Below, one piece after another: positions 9,431 through 21,559 of a DNA stretch of 64,000 nucleotides (position 1 is the stretch's first letter; each line of letters starts with the position of its first letter). The notes below the pieces were generated by a model that was given only the letters and a program-made list of their open reading frames with translations, was not told the DNA's origin and made no database searches. Position numbers and translations under genes: made by a program. The stretch spans positions 3,286,001 to 3,350,000 of the forward strand of contig JYIP02000001.1 in NCBI GenBank assembly GCA_001051155.2, read 5' to 3'. The DNA is from Chrysoporthe austroafricana (taxonomy: Eukaryota > Ascomycota > Sordariomycetes > Diaporthales > Cryphonectriaceae).

Positions 9431-11542
9431 TGCATCCAGGACAGGATGAGGGAGGATGAGGCGGTCGGGCCCAAGATAGCAATGCACTATTACACATGAC
9501 AACCACCGCCGCAGAGTCATGAGCTCTCGATCGAGACTATGCCATAAGCGACCTGTCGACGGTTCAGACGTCGGTCGCGTCTGCAAATCAAAGGATGCTG
9601 CCGCCACACCTCCAGGAAACCTTATTAAGTTGGTGCCCTCTCACACACCACCAGCCCTCTAGCCTTGCACAATTGTCACCCCCCCCCCCAACCAAGACTA
9701 CCCGTGCCGGCATAGGCATCGTCCGCCTCCTCAGCCTCTCCTGACGTCTGAGGCCTGAAGACGCCGTCGCCGTCTCGTGCCGGGACGGCTAGCCACGGCG
9801 CATAACTTTAGTACTACCTGCTGCTGCTGCTGCGACGTGAGTGTGTGTGTGTCTGTGTGTGTATGTTTGCTAGCCAAGCGCCGCGCGAACCACATACACG
9901 CCCAGCCGTGTCGTTGCCGTTCCTAATCTCCTTGGTGCTGCAGTTTGATGTGCCTGCTGCTGACACGCATGTCTCACCCGCAGCCCTCCCACACACCACG
10001 ACCTGCAAACGGCACATTTCACATTCACATTCACTCTGTACCACACGCCAGAAGTACGCGCAGGACCGCGCGGACACAGCAGCGGGCGGCGGCGGGCCAT
10101 AACGGCATTGTTCACAGTGAATAGCCTCGGCCGCGGTGTCCCGGGGCCGCTCCACTCCTGACGTCCATCGCCTCCCCTCCACCGAGGGAAATAAAAACGA
10201 GATGGGGGGGGGTTCCTCTCATGTCATGGTGACAGGCTGGTGGCCCAATGGCAGGACACGAGATTGGAATCGGCACGGGCGGAGGGGGGATGGGAGGGGG
10301 AAGGCAAAAGTGAAGAAAGAAAAAAAAGGAAAAAAAAAAAAAAATTCTCAGTCTTGACAGGGATAGGGCCATCGGCTAGTCCTGAAGGGGGCAACACGCT
10401 ACCACACCCCCCCGGTCAGGCCAAGGCGATGACACGTCCCTCGGCGCCGTGGGAAGTGACGTGCAAGATCCTCTCTCTCGCCTCGTGCCTCGTTCCTCGT
10501 CGCCCCTCGGCTGCCTTGGCCACACGGGCTGTCGGACACCCTTCGAGAAGAATTCCACGAAAACCCATACATAAACGGGGTTTAGCTCCGGCTGGGAGGA
10601 CGCGCGAGGGGTGGTGGGCACGGAGGAGGACGGGCTCCGCGACAAGGTGGTCCCACCTTCGTATCATCTCTCAGACCGTCTGCACCCGAACCCCGGATTT
10701 CAGATCTAGCATCGCATCGTCCAAGGGATCTCTGAGGAGGGCCGCCCGTCAGCCCGTCAGATGGCAATTTCCCCTGCGAGGAGGAGGTGGATGAGGGGGG
10801 GTCGAGTTGAGGACGAAAGGGTTCCGGCGCTGACAGCTCCAAGCCCTAGCGCCTATCCGGTCGCAGAGAGAGACAAAGGGGGCAGCGAGCCGGAGGATTT
10901 GCGATCATCGCACTACCATGGTAGCTCTTCCCGCCCATGACGACAGCGCGCCCTCGCGATGGGGAGGGCCAGCAGGCTGGAGGTGAGAATCGCCCTCAGT
11001 CGCGTGCCCCCCGGCCGGGCATCCAACCCCCCCCCCGGGTGACCCGATCCGGAAAAAGTTCCGGATGATGATGGGTAGTGGTGCCTGAGGCTCTCAGACC
11101 CTTTGCCCCAGGGGGGCAAGGGCGCCGGATCCGACTGAGCGCTGAGGAGGCGCCTTACCATGCAATGCAACGCCAAAAAAACAACCCCCGAGGCTTGCTT
11201 GGGGCTGGGCGGTGAAGGGGGCGTTCCATACTTAGCACGGCCGTGGCAGGGCCAGGCTAAGGCACGCATGGCACGGGGCGACGGCGGCATCGCGGCGAGC
11301 CGCCCTTGGGGCGCAACAGCGCCCACCCCCCTCCTCCCCCGTGCCGTCCGTCCGTCTGTGTGTCGTACCATGCCGACGCGTTATCGTAGCGCTCACCCAG
11401 ACTCCCTTCACCAGCCACATGGCCGGGGTGTCGACAGGTTTACGCATCACCCCAGGTGGCTGTCGCGAGCCTTCGTGCGCAAGCTTCGTAGCCCGCGCGC
11501 CGGCCGAGACGAACCAGACTCGGCCGTGATATTCGCTCCCTT

Positions 11543-11594
11543 GCTCGCTTGCTCGCTCGCTCGCTCGTTCGTCACCCTCTCTCTCTCTCTCTCC
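11543..11594. repeat. GCTC tetranucleotide run followed by (CT)n
   Basis: About seven imperfect GCTC/GCTT units at 11543-11570 are followed by a pure CT run of about nine units ending at 11594. Confidence 0.8.
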
Positions 11595-12688
11595 CCTAGC
11601 CCGTACGCTGAGGCGCCGCTCGGATCGAGATTCAATCAATCCCCATCAATCACAAATCCCCTTCCCCTCCTGCTGCCGGGGACGGACTCGTGCGCCTTAG
11701 CCTCTTCGCCGGGAGCGTGCTCTGCCTTATCTGCAGACACGGGCTGACCTGGAGAGATGCCATGCCCCGCGGGCCCCCAGACCATGTCGAGTCAAGTAGG
11801 AAAGCTTCCCTGGAAGCCTGCACCCCACACACCCAACCACCCCCCCCTTCCCCCTAGCCCCGGGCAAACCCTTTCCTGCAAAAAAAAGGAACGCCAGTTC
11901 CCAAGCCCGCCGGGTGATCTTCAGGGAAGATGGCGCGTTGGGCATGTTTCACCGAAGCAGCTCGGGGCTGTACATAATTAGTGTGAACAGCCAAAACACC
12001 CCAGGGCCCAGGGCCCGGGACGACCGCCGGTTGGACGGGTGCCCTTGATAAGGAAGCCTCTAACTGGTGATCGACTCCGGGCAGGGCCCTGAATGCCCTC
12101 ACCGAAGGTTTGGCGCTACTCGGCTCCAGTGGGTATCTGACGTAGAGGTCAACAAGCCCTGGGACGCTCATCGCCTGCGAGGACCATCCCCGAGCTTCGG
12201 GGAAAGAGATGAGTGCCGCCGTCGTCTCTGCGGAGGAGCGCAAGCACTGAACCTTCCATTGATCCATAACATCATGTACTCGTACATTTACACGAATAAA
12301 CATAAACACGTACACCGCCGAATCACTTTTAGTCTTTGCTTCTAGCTGTACTGTCAGTTGGTTCCCCCCCCTCCCCCAGCCTATCTATCAATCAAACAAC
12401 CATTTGACGCCCCATCCCAAACAGGCCTGCCGAAATTCCATGAACCAACCCCCCCTCCCCCTTCCCCGAGACTTTGGATCGTACACGCATGCATTTTTGT
12501 TGAGTCGTGTGGTATGTAGTTGCGCTTTTGGTCATCTGGGCCTCGTCGAGAGATGTTGTTGAGGTCCAACATTCCCCCTCTATAATATCGCGATTATCTT
12601 CGTAAAGGATGGCGTACGCTCTGCAGTACCACCGCTTCGTATCGGCCTGTTTCTCTCTGCCGGCTTCCCATCACAGTGCCAAGAGCCT

Positions 12689-15600
12689 CTAGCTCTGAGC
12701 ATTTGCGACTTGTGCAAATTTGTCGCCGACCTAGGATCACATATCGTTAGCATACGGGCCTCTTGTGAATCACCCTATCACAGTGAGTTACTTACCTCAG
12801 GCGCCGACTTGATGAACGGCAGCTCGAAGAACATGTACTTTTCGTTCCTGGCCAGCTCCACCACCATCGACAGGAGACCCCAGGGCTGCGGCCAATATCC
12901 GATGAGGCGCTCCAGTAAGACTCGCGTGATCTGCTCGCGGATCTCCGTCTCCTCTGGGTCGGACAGGTCTTGCGCGAAGACGTGCAGGAGAACTTCCTTA
13001 AAGAACGTCATGTCCGGGCTGCCTGCTCGCAGGTGGTTGACCATGCTGGTGATCAGGTAATGACGAGCCTCTGGGCTCACCTCGTGCAGCAGCATCGATA
13101 GGATCACGACAGAAGAGGCGCTTGCATCAAAAGCTTGCTGGCCCGTCTGCTTGCTGCCGACGTACGACGTGATAGCATCGATGACGGCGAGGTTGGCGTT
13201 GATGGTCGAGTGCGCGAAGCCTGTCTTACCTTCCGCGCGCGTGATGGCATGCGTCATGTGCGCCACGGCGTCCTCCGATGGCCCGTTCTCAAGAGCCGAG
13301 TTGAGTATATCCAGCAGCCCTATGCTTTGCAAGAAGCCAGCGGCCTGCTCCGCCCCTTGAGGTGCCGAATCCTGAATCTCCATAGCGCCCGATCCTGCGT
13401 CTAACGAATCAGGCACCTTGTTGGTCGATGCCATGAGGACAGTGTTGATGAGCTGCGTGCAGTGAGGCGGTATGCTGGCCAGTATAGCTGCAGAGTTCTC
13501 TGCCACATATTGCGGGTAATCATGCTCCAGCACGACCAACAGCTTGACGGTCGTCTCGTAGAGCTTGCTGGTCGTTTCGGAGAGCTCTACCGCCTTCAGC
13601 GATTCTCCTACGAAATCTAGCAGCTGTTTGAGGAGCCTGGTGTACGCCTCCCACCCCGCCCCAGCACCCAGTTTCATAATCTCGGGCAAGAAAGCTCGGT
13701 GGTAGACGAGAGCCATCCATCCGTAGATAAAGCCGGGGATTAGATTGGGCCCGAGAGCGCTAAATCTCTCTGCGATCTTCAAGAGGGTACATTCCCATTC
13801 GATACTGCCTTGCGCTTCGAAGAAGGTCTTGCTCTCGAATATGAGATCGGAAAAGAATCTGAAGAATACCCGTTGGTTGAACATTTCCGCCCTCTTGACA
13901 GCGTGAAAGTTGACAATCATGGTGGCCAAGGCCCAGACTGACTCCAGCAGCCAGACTGGGGTCACCGTACCGTCCTCGAACTCCCCGCACCTGGCGAACT
14001 CGACGATGAGCTTCGTCAGCGCGTCGACGAAGACGTAAGCCTCCTCGACGGGGATGCCCGCAGTGACAGCTTGTTCAAAATGCGCCACAGAGCTGTCTAG
14101 GGCAACGCGAATGAATAAGAATAGGTCGTCCTTGGATCTGACAACGTCGCTGTCCTGCATTTGCTTGAGGAAGTTCCGCACAAGCTTGTCCGTCATTTGA
14201 GCGCTGCGGAAGCGATTGACCCACTCCTCGAAGACGTAGTCCATCTGTTCCTGGCGTGCAAGAATTCTGTCGTCGCGGGACTGAGTCGACATTTGTTGTG
14301 CGCGGACAGCATCCAGAACTGACTTGAGATGGTCACCGCGCGGTATCTCGTGATCCTCCATGATCCATGAGTACGCCGCGTCGATACTAACGCCGAGGTT
14401 TGCGAAGAGCGCCATTGGTGCGTCACTGAGGATTGTCATCTTAACAATCTCGTCCAGCAGCTGCAGACCTGCCTGGTCCTTCTGCCTGATGTGTCTGGCA
14501 AGAGCCTCGTCGAGCGTGCGCCAGTCAAGAAACTCGGTTCCTGCGAAGGCTTTGATGAGCGGCAGGCGCAAGAATCTCTGCGGGCTGTCCAGACGCTGGA
14601 AAAAATTCTTCGCGTAGTCACTAACTGCCGCGCCTAGCATCCGGCGGAGGGTGGTCAGAGCATGGATGAAGGTCTCGAGGACGAGATTATCCTCCACCGG
14701 ACCCACCAACGCCTCGCACATGGAAAGCATCACGAAGGTGATGTAGTCCTCGGACGTATTACGCGTCTTGATGATCACAGAGATGAGGGCATCCATTGTC
14801 TCGAGTACAGCGTGGCCCCGCGGAAGCTCATCGTAATGCTCCTCCGACGCCTCGCTCGCGGCTCTCTGCAACTCCTGGAAGAGCTTCTGGGTTCTGGTGG
14901 CAAGGACATTGAGGTCAGGGCCACTACCAGCGGGCTGCCGTCCATTTGCCAATCCCGCATGGCTATGGGAGTAACTTGGGGCGTGACCAGCAACTGAAGG
15001 CAGGGAGGGAGTCTCAGCAGGGGTTGGGATGACTGGCAAAGAACTGTACTGGTCCTGCAGCACTTCGTTCGCCATTGACCTCGTCGCATCTGATGTGGAG
15101 GCGATATGTGACGGAGTGTTGGTAGTCGTAGCTGGATGAGGTTGCCGTTGAAATTCCTCGTAGATGGCCATCTGTTCGGGATTCAGCCCGGCCATACTGG
15201 GGGCCATCTTGTAAGGATCGGGCATTGTCATCGCCCAACGGTTCAGGGAAGCATCGACGTATGGCTGGTTTGGTCGCTGCATCCGATGACGGCGTCGGGC
15301 TTCCACTTCCGCCTCAATCATTTCCTCAATCTCGGGAACCGCCCGTCTCTCGGCTGCCTCCTCTATGACGCCAGACGCAAGGTCAAGATTGGAGTTGACG
15401 CACATGATGATCGTGCCTTCCGGTAGACCTCCAACGATGTCTCCCGAGAGCTGGCGCATATAGTTGGTGAAGTTAGCGCGGAGGGGCTCCTTGCTGGTGA
15501 CCAGTGCAAGGCTCCCCGCTGTAGCTTTGACCATACTGATAGCACAATTCCGCACCCGGGTCTCGTCAGGCTCTGTTGCGAAGTCCTTGTGTATCATCTG

Positions 15601-18600
15601 TTGCGTGCTGATAGCAGCAATAGTGACAGACCGATCCACAACAGGCTGGATGATATCCTGTAGGGCCTTGTTGAAGGCCGTGTGCACTATGTCGCGCAGA
15701 CGGCTGTTGCTGACGACCATCTCATTGGTGGGCGGGATGTTCAGACGAGAGCCGAGATCCGGTATCGAAGGAACTGCGACTTGAGGCAGCAGGTTGCTGA
15801 CAACACGTTGACCGATTCCGTTAAGGGACAAGTTCTCGAACGACTCAAGCCCGTCAGCCTGAGGCACTTGTGCTGCCTCCTCCACGGGGGCGCGGTTCAG
15901 GATCTCGCCCGAGGGCTCAATGCTCTTGTGGTCCAGGTTCAGGTTCTTGCACAAAACCTCGATCTCAAATTTCTGGTTGAGTTTGATATCCGCATTGTGG
16001 TAGAGTTCGATCAGAAGGTGGATAATATCCATGAGCCAAGGATTGGGCGGACGGAAGACAGTTGACGCCTTGCCTTGGTCGAGCACCTTGCACACGAAGG
16101 GGATCACAACGACCAGCCGCTTCGTATCGTGTGCTTCGATAAGTAGCTGTTTGAAGGCGATGTTCTGATGCCGGATCGGCCTGTCCCGTGCCAGAGTCAG
16201 CATGCCCAACCACCCTCCCAGGTTCTTCAAGTGGGCCCGCTCCGTCGAGCTGTGCATGGTTCCTTCCGAGTTGAGCATCTGAGATACGCAGACAAGAGTC
16301 GCCCTCTGGATCTCGGCCCAAAGCGAGTTATCCTCGAACAGCTTGACCAGGTCCAGATACATCTGGTGAAGGTTCGGCTGCATCTTGGCGCGCTCTTGCA
16401 CGAGATGTATGGCAAACCACTGCTGATGTTTCCGTTCCACCGAATCACGGATCGCATCGAAGCGAGATCGCAGTGAAGACTGGTCGATGTTGTTGAGGTT
16501 GAACTGGATCTTGTCCTGGTCATCGTCTGTCGGATCCTCGAAGTCGACACCGTAAGGGGGAGGCTCCACGTTGATCGATGCGAAGGGCGCGAACTGCGGC
16601 TCGATAGGTTCAGCTGCATTGCCGTTGGTAAGTGCCTCGTGAGCACCGTTCGACTGACGTGCCGGGCCCTCCTCATTGGCATTAACGACAGCCTCTGCCT
16701 CCTTGAAGGCCTCCGTTCCCTGCAAACTCTTGATCTGTACCAGCTGTCGGCAGAACCCCGGCCACTCCGGCAAACGTCCATACATCTTACTCAAGGCTTG
16801 CAAACCAAACCTGTACATATTCTCATCTGCAGCATATTCCCTGAAGGATTCGAGTATCATACCCAGACCGACATTCAGGGGAATGCCATCGATTAGCTTC
16901 CTGGAGATCATGCCACCAAAGAGTACTGCCGTAGTTGCAAGCGCCTTGGTAGGGTAGCTGATGAAGTGCATGTACTCGTCGAACAGACCGTGGATCATGC
17001 AGGCGAAAATGTCTTGGTCGAGTGGGTTGCGAGAATGTTTGTAGCTGTCCAGAGCGCCGACGACGTCCTTCACCTCGATCTGCTCGTTGTACATGCTCTT
17101 ATAGTGGTCCTCCATCCTAGCGGTAGCGGCGGGCGGAAGGTGGTTGCCCTCCTTGCCGTTGGCATCAATGATATCGTCGTACTCGCCCCCGTAATTGATC
17201 AAGCGTGGGTAGGCAGTCATGCAGGAGCGTTGACAGCCAATCCAGGCAGGTGTCTCGGGCGGCAGGAGCCCGGTCAGCACGTTCAAGAAGCTGAAGACGG
17301 TCTTGACCTTTAGCGGCGTCGTCCTCAGTATGGGGTGCCCTTCTTGCGTCGGACGCTGAAATTCGCTCTCGCACTTGGCCTTGATATTAACAAACTGAAG
17401 AAGAGCAGGCGCAAGCTCAGCACTTCTGCCCGAGTTGGTCCTGATCCACTGCTCGAGGTCGAGCTGACCCTCACCATGGCCAAAGGCGACAAGGTCCAGT
17501 CCGAAGCCGTTGAACTCGTGGATGAAGTCGTCGAGCCAGCCATGATTCACGGCTTGTTCAAAGTACAGCGGCAAGTCGGTGGCCCGGATGGCATGCGTCT
17601 CGAGGAGCTTCTGTTTGACGAAGTCTTTATCCTTCCGCCAGAGGCTGTCCAAGGCGAAATCGTATCCGTCTTGTCTCTTATAGAGAAAAGAGTCAAAGAG
17701 AGAGTTGAGAGTCTCGACTGCCAGCCCGGGCCAGGGCTTCGGCACACCAAATGCGGACACCACAAAGATGTGCAGGTTGGGGACGACAACGTCGTTGAAT
17801 AAGCGCTTAGCTTCTGTGCTCTGAGAGGCGTGCACTGAACTCAAGGCAACATCGAAGATGGCGGTCAACGCATCGACTGAGACGAGAGGATGCCTCACGG
17901 CGTGCTCTGCCACTTCGCGTACAGCAGGCGGGGATTGTGCGTACTCGGCCAGGGTGAAGGTAGGTCGGAGGCCCGGAATTGTGCTCGCGTCCAGCTGCTC
18001 CGGCGACAGGCTGCCGAAGGCGCAGATGAAGGACAGATGCGCGTCCGCGTTGGCCCAATTCCCACCCCACAATCGCTGGATATCGAGGTCAGACGCATCG
18101 TCGTGAGCAACCAGAAGGAGGGCACGGTATAGCCGCAGGAACTGAGGGGAAGATATCCGAGCGCTGGGCTGGTCAAAGTATGAGACGACATCTTGCCACC
18201 TGAAAGCTGGTGGTAGGACTCTTCGGAGACCAGCGACCAAGGCGGACGGGTTGTGTAAGGGTGTCTGACTGATTGTGGTATACGTGAGAGCGTTCGAGAC
18301 CTGCTCTTCGGTAAGCTGAACGGAGGAGGGACGGTCTCGCAAAAATCGGGCGCAGGCCTCTTCGTCGCGTGTGAAGTCGAGACCGACCCTCTGTATGTAC
18401 AACACAAGTGCATTGGGAGGCTTCTCCACCAGGAGCCTGTTGAGATCCAGGGCGGCAAGTACTTCTGAGGGGGGCGGCAAGTCGAGCTGTGCGTATCGGC
18501 TCTCAATCCTAGACGCAAGCTCTCGATGCGAAGCGGAGTTGAAGTTCGGGGGATGATATTGGATGAGTCGGTCAATGATCAGGGCGAGGAAGCGGGAGCT

Positions 18601-19488
18601 CAAATCGTGATGGTCTCCGTCAGGCTGGGACGCGAAGTTAAGGAAGGTTGGGAAGTTGGTCGAGAGAATCGCATCAGCTGCAAGAGTATCGTCAGCCAAG
18701 CAAGTCGAGACAGCTGCCTCCGCGCGGCAGCGGTGTGCACATACCTTTTGTCTTGAGGTCAGGTCTGTTGCCCAGCTTAAAAGCCAATGCTAATATAGTC
18801 TTCTCCAGCGCATCCAACCTGAAGTGCTCCATGAAGGTCGACAGGTCGAAATCACGGAAGATGTCCTCCGTTCCCGTCTCGATGGACTCGGAAATCTTTG
18901 TTGCCTGGTCGACATCGTGGGAGATCTTTCGCATTTCTTCCTGCAGGAGAGAGTAGTTGCCCGGATTTGCGGCGCCGCCGATCGGCCTATTCAAACCAGG
19001 AAAGATCTGAGGTGCGCTGGCGTGCACCAGCTTGGTGAAGTATTTTGTGAAAACCTCCATGCCGTGGTCATCTAGGAGCTGCGGGTGGAAGCGAACGGTT
19101 AGTTGCGCCTGCAGGAAGGATGGGTAAGGGACCAGCGAGACGACGAAGCTGGCGCAATCTCCAAGCCGGGTGCAAGGTGGAGTGGGGTTGGGTGTGTGGG
19201 CGGACGGAGGGGATGGGGGGGAGAGGGGGGTCGCACCTTGTTCAACCTATTCTTCTTATTTTCGTACTCAACCGGATCGTCCTCCTTGGTCTTCAGGGTG
19301 CTTAACAGCACAGAGACCTGGGCAGCGGCGATCTTGGAGAGGCCGTAGTTGCCAGTGGGACTGCTGGTACTTGGGCTAGCACCTGCACCCAGCACACCAG
19401 CCTGTGAGGGATGTGGGGAGTGGCTGATCCCAGTCTGAAGACCTGTGGAAGGAGTGGGAGAAAATGTTCCCGAGGATCGTGGGAGCAT
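12689..19488 (-). CDS. not1: CCR4-NOT complex scaffold subunit NOT1
   Basis: Four exons on the minus strand: 19488-19237, 19078-18745, 18677-12796 and 12730-12689, 2169 aa as modelled. NOT1 is the scaffold of the CCR4-NOT deadenylase and acts in mRNA decay and translational control. Visible regions are N-terminal helical repeats (ENKKNRLNK then EVFTKYFTKLV), a MIF4G-like CAF1-binding region near residues 920-1100 (DLVKLFEDNSLW..., ARDRPIRHQNIAFKQLL), a DUF3819/CNOT9-binding region near 1180-1325 and the conserved NOT1 C-terminal domain near 1750-2169 (ending FFELPFIKSAPEV...). Splice sites are canonical except the first donor, GTGCGA. The first acceptor is placed after CTAACC...CCGCAG. The tiny 14-codon last exon replaces a run-on ending. 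The N-terminus is uncertain: the frame is open upstream of 19488 to about 19560, so further 5' exons may exist. Confidence 0.93.
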
Positions 19489-19912
19489 GGGTGATGAAGG
19501 GAGGGGGGAGGCGTAGACGGTGCTGTTATCCGTGACTGGACAGAGCCGCGCCTCTGCTGCTGGGGAAGCGGTGATGTGTGGTCGGGTCGGGGCGAGGCTA
19601 GGCTAGGCTCACGGACAGGACCGGCGCATATGTGGCAGCTGTCGTTGCGACTGTCTTGGGGACGGAGGTGGGAGAACTGGGGCTGGTGGCAGAGAGGAAG
19701 AGAGGAGGAGGGCAGCGCGGAGGAGTTCTGCGCAAACGACTTGTCGGGGCCAGAAGGTGAAGGCCAGGTGTGGCTTCCGAGTTGCTGCAAGAGACGGAAT
19801 CCGGGTCGCCCCACGATGAGGCTGGGCCTGGCGGAGGATGCGTGGCCTCTGGCAAGCTGCCTGGGGCTCTGCAGGCAGGATGAAGCTGTCGCGAGGAGAG
19901 GGCAGGCGAGGG

Positions 19913-19958
19913 CGCAGGGTCGCAGGGTCGCAGGGTCGCAGAGTCGCAGAGTCGCAGG
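19913..19958. repeat. 8-bp tandem repeat CGCAGRGT, about 5.7 copies
   Basis: Three copies of CGCAGGGT, two of CGCAGAGT and a partial sixth copy in direct orientation, upstream of NOT1. Confidence 0.85.
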
Positions 19959-20617
19959 TGGTTCACGCGCCGTGAGCACGAGGGGGGACAGGTGGCGGAG
20001 TAGAGCTGGTCGGGGGGAGACAGTGAGGCCTGGACGGTGATTTTCGGTTGGGGACGAAGCTGTCAGTTGAAAAGTCGACCAGGGCGATGCCAATATTTGG
20101 GAGTTGTGGGCTGGACGGGGGTATCTTCGTGGATAGATCGTCTGTGGTCGAGCTTTTACTCTGCCGATCTGAGGTGAAGTCAGCCAGTCAGCCAGTGCAG
20201 TGGTGCTCTGCCGGCTACAGCACCGCTCCAGACCGACCTAAGCTAAGTTGTGGTCCGTGCACCAAGGTGTGCATGCCCGCTGCCAGCTCTGGCCTTTTGA
20301 GGCATGCCCACAAAGGGCAGGCATCAGGCTCATTCTGGCCTATCGTAGTACAGTAACCACCTCTGCGGGAGGGCTAACCCCAACCCTCGGCCTCCTCTGC
20401 CCTGAGGAGGAGGCGGGAGGCTGGACGTGGCCGGTACGCCTGCTACAACGCCAAGCAAGCACCTTTTAGGGCCTGCGATAGTGTGAAACCGAGAGATTCA
20501 CCCCGCTACCAGGTCCTCATGGAGGAGCTATGCTTGCATGTGTGTCACTTTTCACCAGCCATGCCTCACCATCCACGCATGAGGAGACCAGGATGATATA
20601 TATGTGTATATGTATAA

Positions 20618-20645
20618 TATGTATGTAGGTGTACCCACATACATA
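20618..20645. repeat. Near-perfect 28-bp palindrome
   Basis: The arm TATGTATGT at 20618-20626 is matched by ACATACATA at 20637-20645, with GGT/ACC pairing inside, one A/C mismatch and a 2-nt centre. It lies between the divergent NOT1 and F-BAR genes, so it could be a regulatory dyad or a chance hairpin in a TA/TG-rich tract. Confidence 0.6.
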
Positions 20646-21559
20646 CAAGAGTATATTCTGGACTTGTCTCGTCTGGCTTAGCCGCGAGGTAGGAACATCA
20701 ATGATAACGCGCCATGTCATCTGCATTCCGGGTGAGACCAGTCTCTCTCTCCGTACTACCCTGTACTCTGCATCAGGACCCTGTAATGATGGGCACACCG
20801 GCATTGCTGGGCGCTGCAGTGGCCCGCTCCGCCTCCATGACGGAGCCACAGAGCCCAGCCTGGAGGTGAGGTGATCCCAAGGTTGCAGCAGTCTTCCGGG
20901 GTCGCTCAGGAAGCTTTCGGCGGAAGTGGGGCCCCCTCCCACCGGCGCCGGGGCACCGGGCCTCCGGTAGGAGCTGGAGCAGGAGCGGGAGCAGGAGCTA
21001 GCGGGAGCAGCGATCGAAGGATCAGGAGCAGGCTGAAGTGGCAGAGTGGGCTGGTGGGGCGGTAAAAGGCGTGGCAGGGCGAGGTGCGAGGTACGTACTG
21101 TGGAGCGGGCACTAGGTAGCGCCGTGGCACGCGCTCTGCTCCCCCAGTTGCTGTGCCAACTCCACCGAAATAGTACCAGCCGTCAACACCTCCCAGCCTC
21201 CCACTTATCCGCCTTGCGTCCCTGGTCCACTTCTTCAGGTTCGGTCCGGGCTGCGCTGGTCCCCTACCAGCTTGGACTCGAGGTGTCTCCATTCCAGATC
21301 TGTACCTGAATTAATGATCACCGTCTTCCTTGTTTTTCCCCCATCGTCTTCTCCATTGTCCTTCAATCGTGACGACATCCGTTGACCTGTCGTCAATTTT
21401 CACTTTTCGACAACCTGCGAGTCGACACCGCCCGCAGTCCTTTGCATATTCGAAGACGTACGTCGACGTCGATCGACTCAGCCTTCGCACACCTAGCAGA
21501 GAATACAGACGCCCGCACGGTCCGAATAACGACAGGTAGCCGGATACAAGAGAGTCACG

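Larger units (their letters stand above)
8207..12688. other. 4.5-kb gene-poor spacer upstream of the winged-helix gene
   Basis: No supported gene. The part next to 8206 is probably a long promoter and 5' leader: it is purine/pyrimidine skewed and has a GGT/GAT microsatellite. The rest holds simple repeats (9403-9430, TG-runs at 9838-9865, an A-run near 10317-10344, GCTC and CT runs at 11543-11594) and many C- or G-runs. Open frames exist on both strands but have repetitive, compositionally driven translations. The end near 12300-12688 is the NOT1 3' flank. Confidence 0.5.
19489..21559. other. Divergent promoter region between NOT1 and the F-BAR gene
   Basis: About 2.1 kb of shared upstream DNA. 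The NOT1-proximal part (19489-20090) has no stop in one minus frame but lacks an ATG there, and probably holds 5' UTR or a small first exon. An 8-bp tandem repeat lies at 19913-19958, a near-perfect palindrome at 20618-20645 and a GGAGCA-type repeat near 20965-21010. The 300 bases before 21560 are pyrimidine-rich, as expected for the F-BAR promoter. Confidence 0.5.

Noticed and set aside
10240..11747. Long plus-strand frames in the 8.2-12.7 kb spacer (for example 10240-10794 and 11160-11747)
   Set aside because: The translations follow base composition and simple repeats, change character along the frame, and lack domains or good start and splice context.
19302..20093. 263-codon minus-strand frame upstream of NOT1
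   Set aside because: It begins with a non-ATG codon, is Pro/Ser/Leu-rich because of repeats, and overlaps the first NOT1 exon in a different frame.
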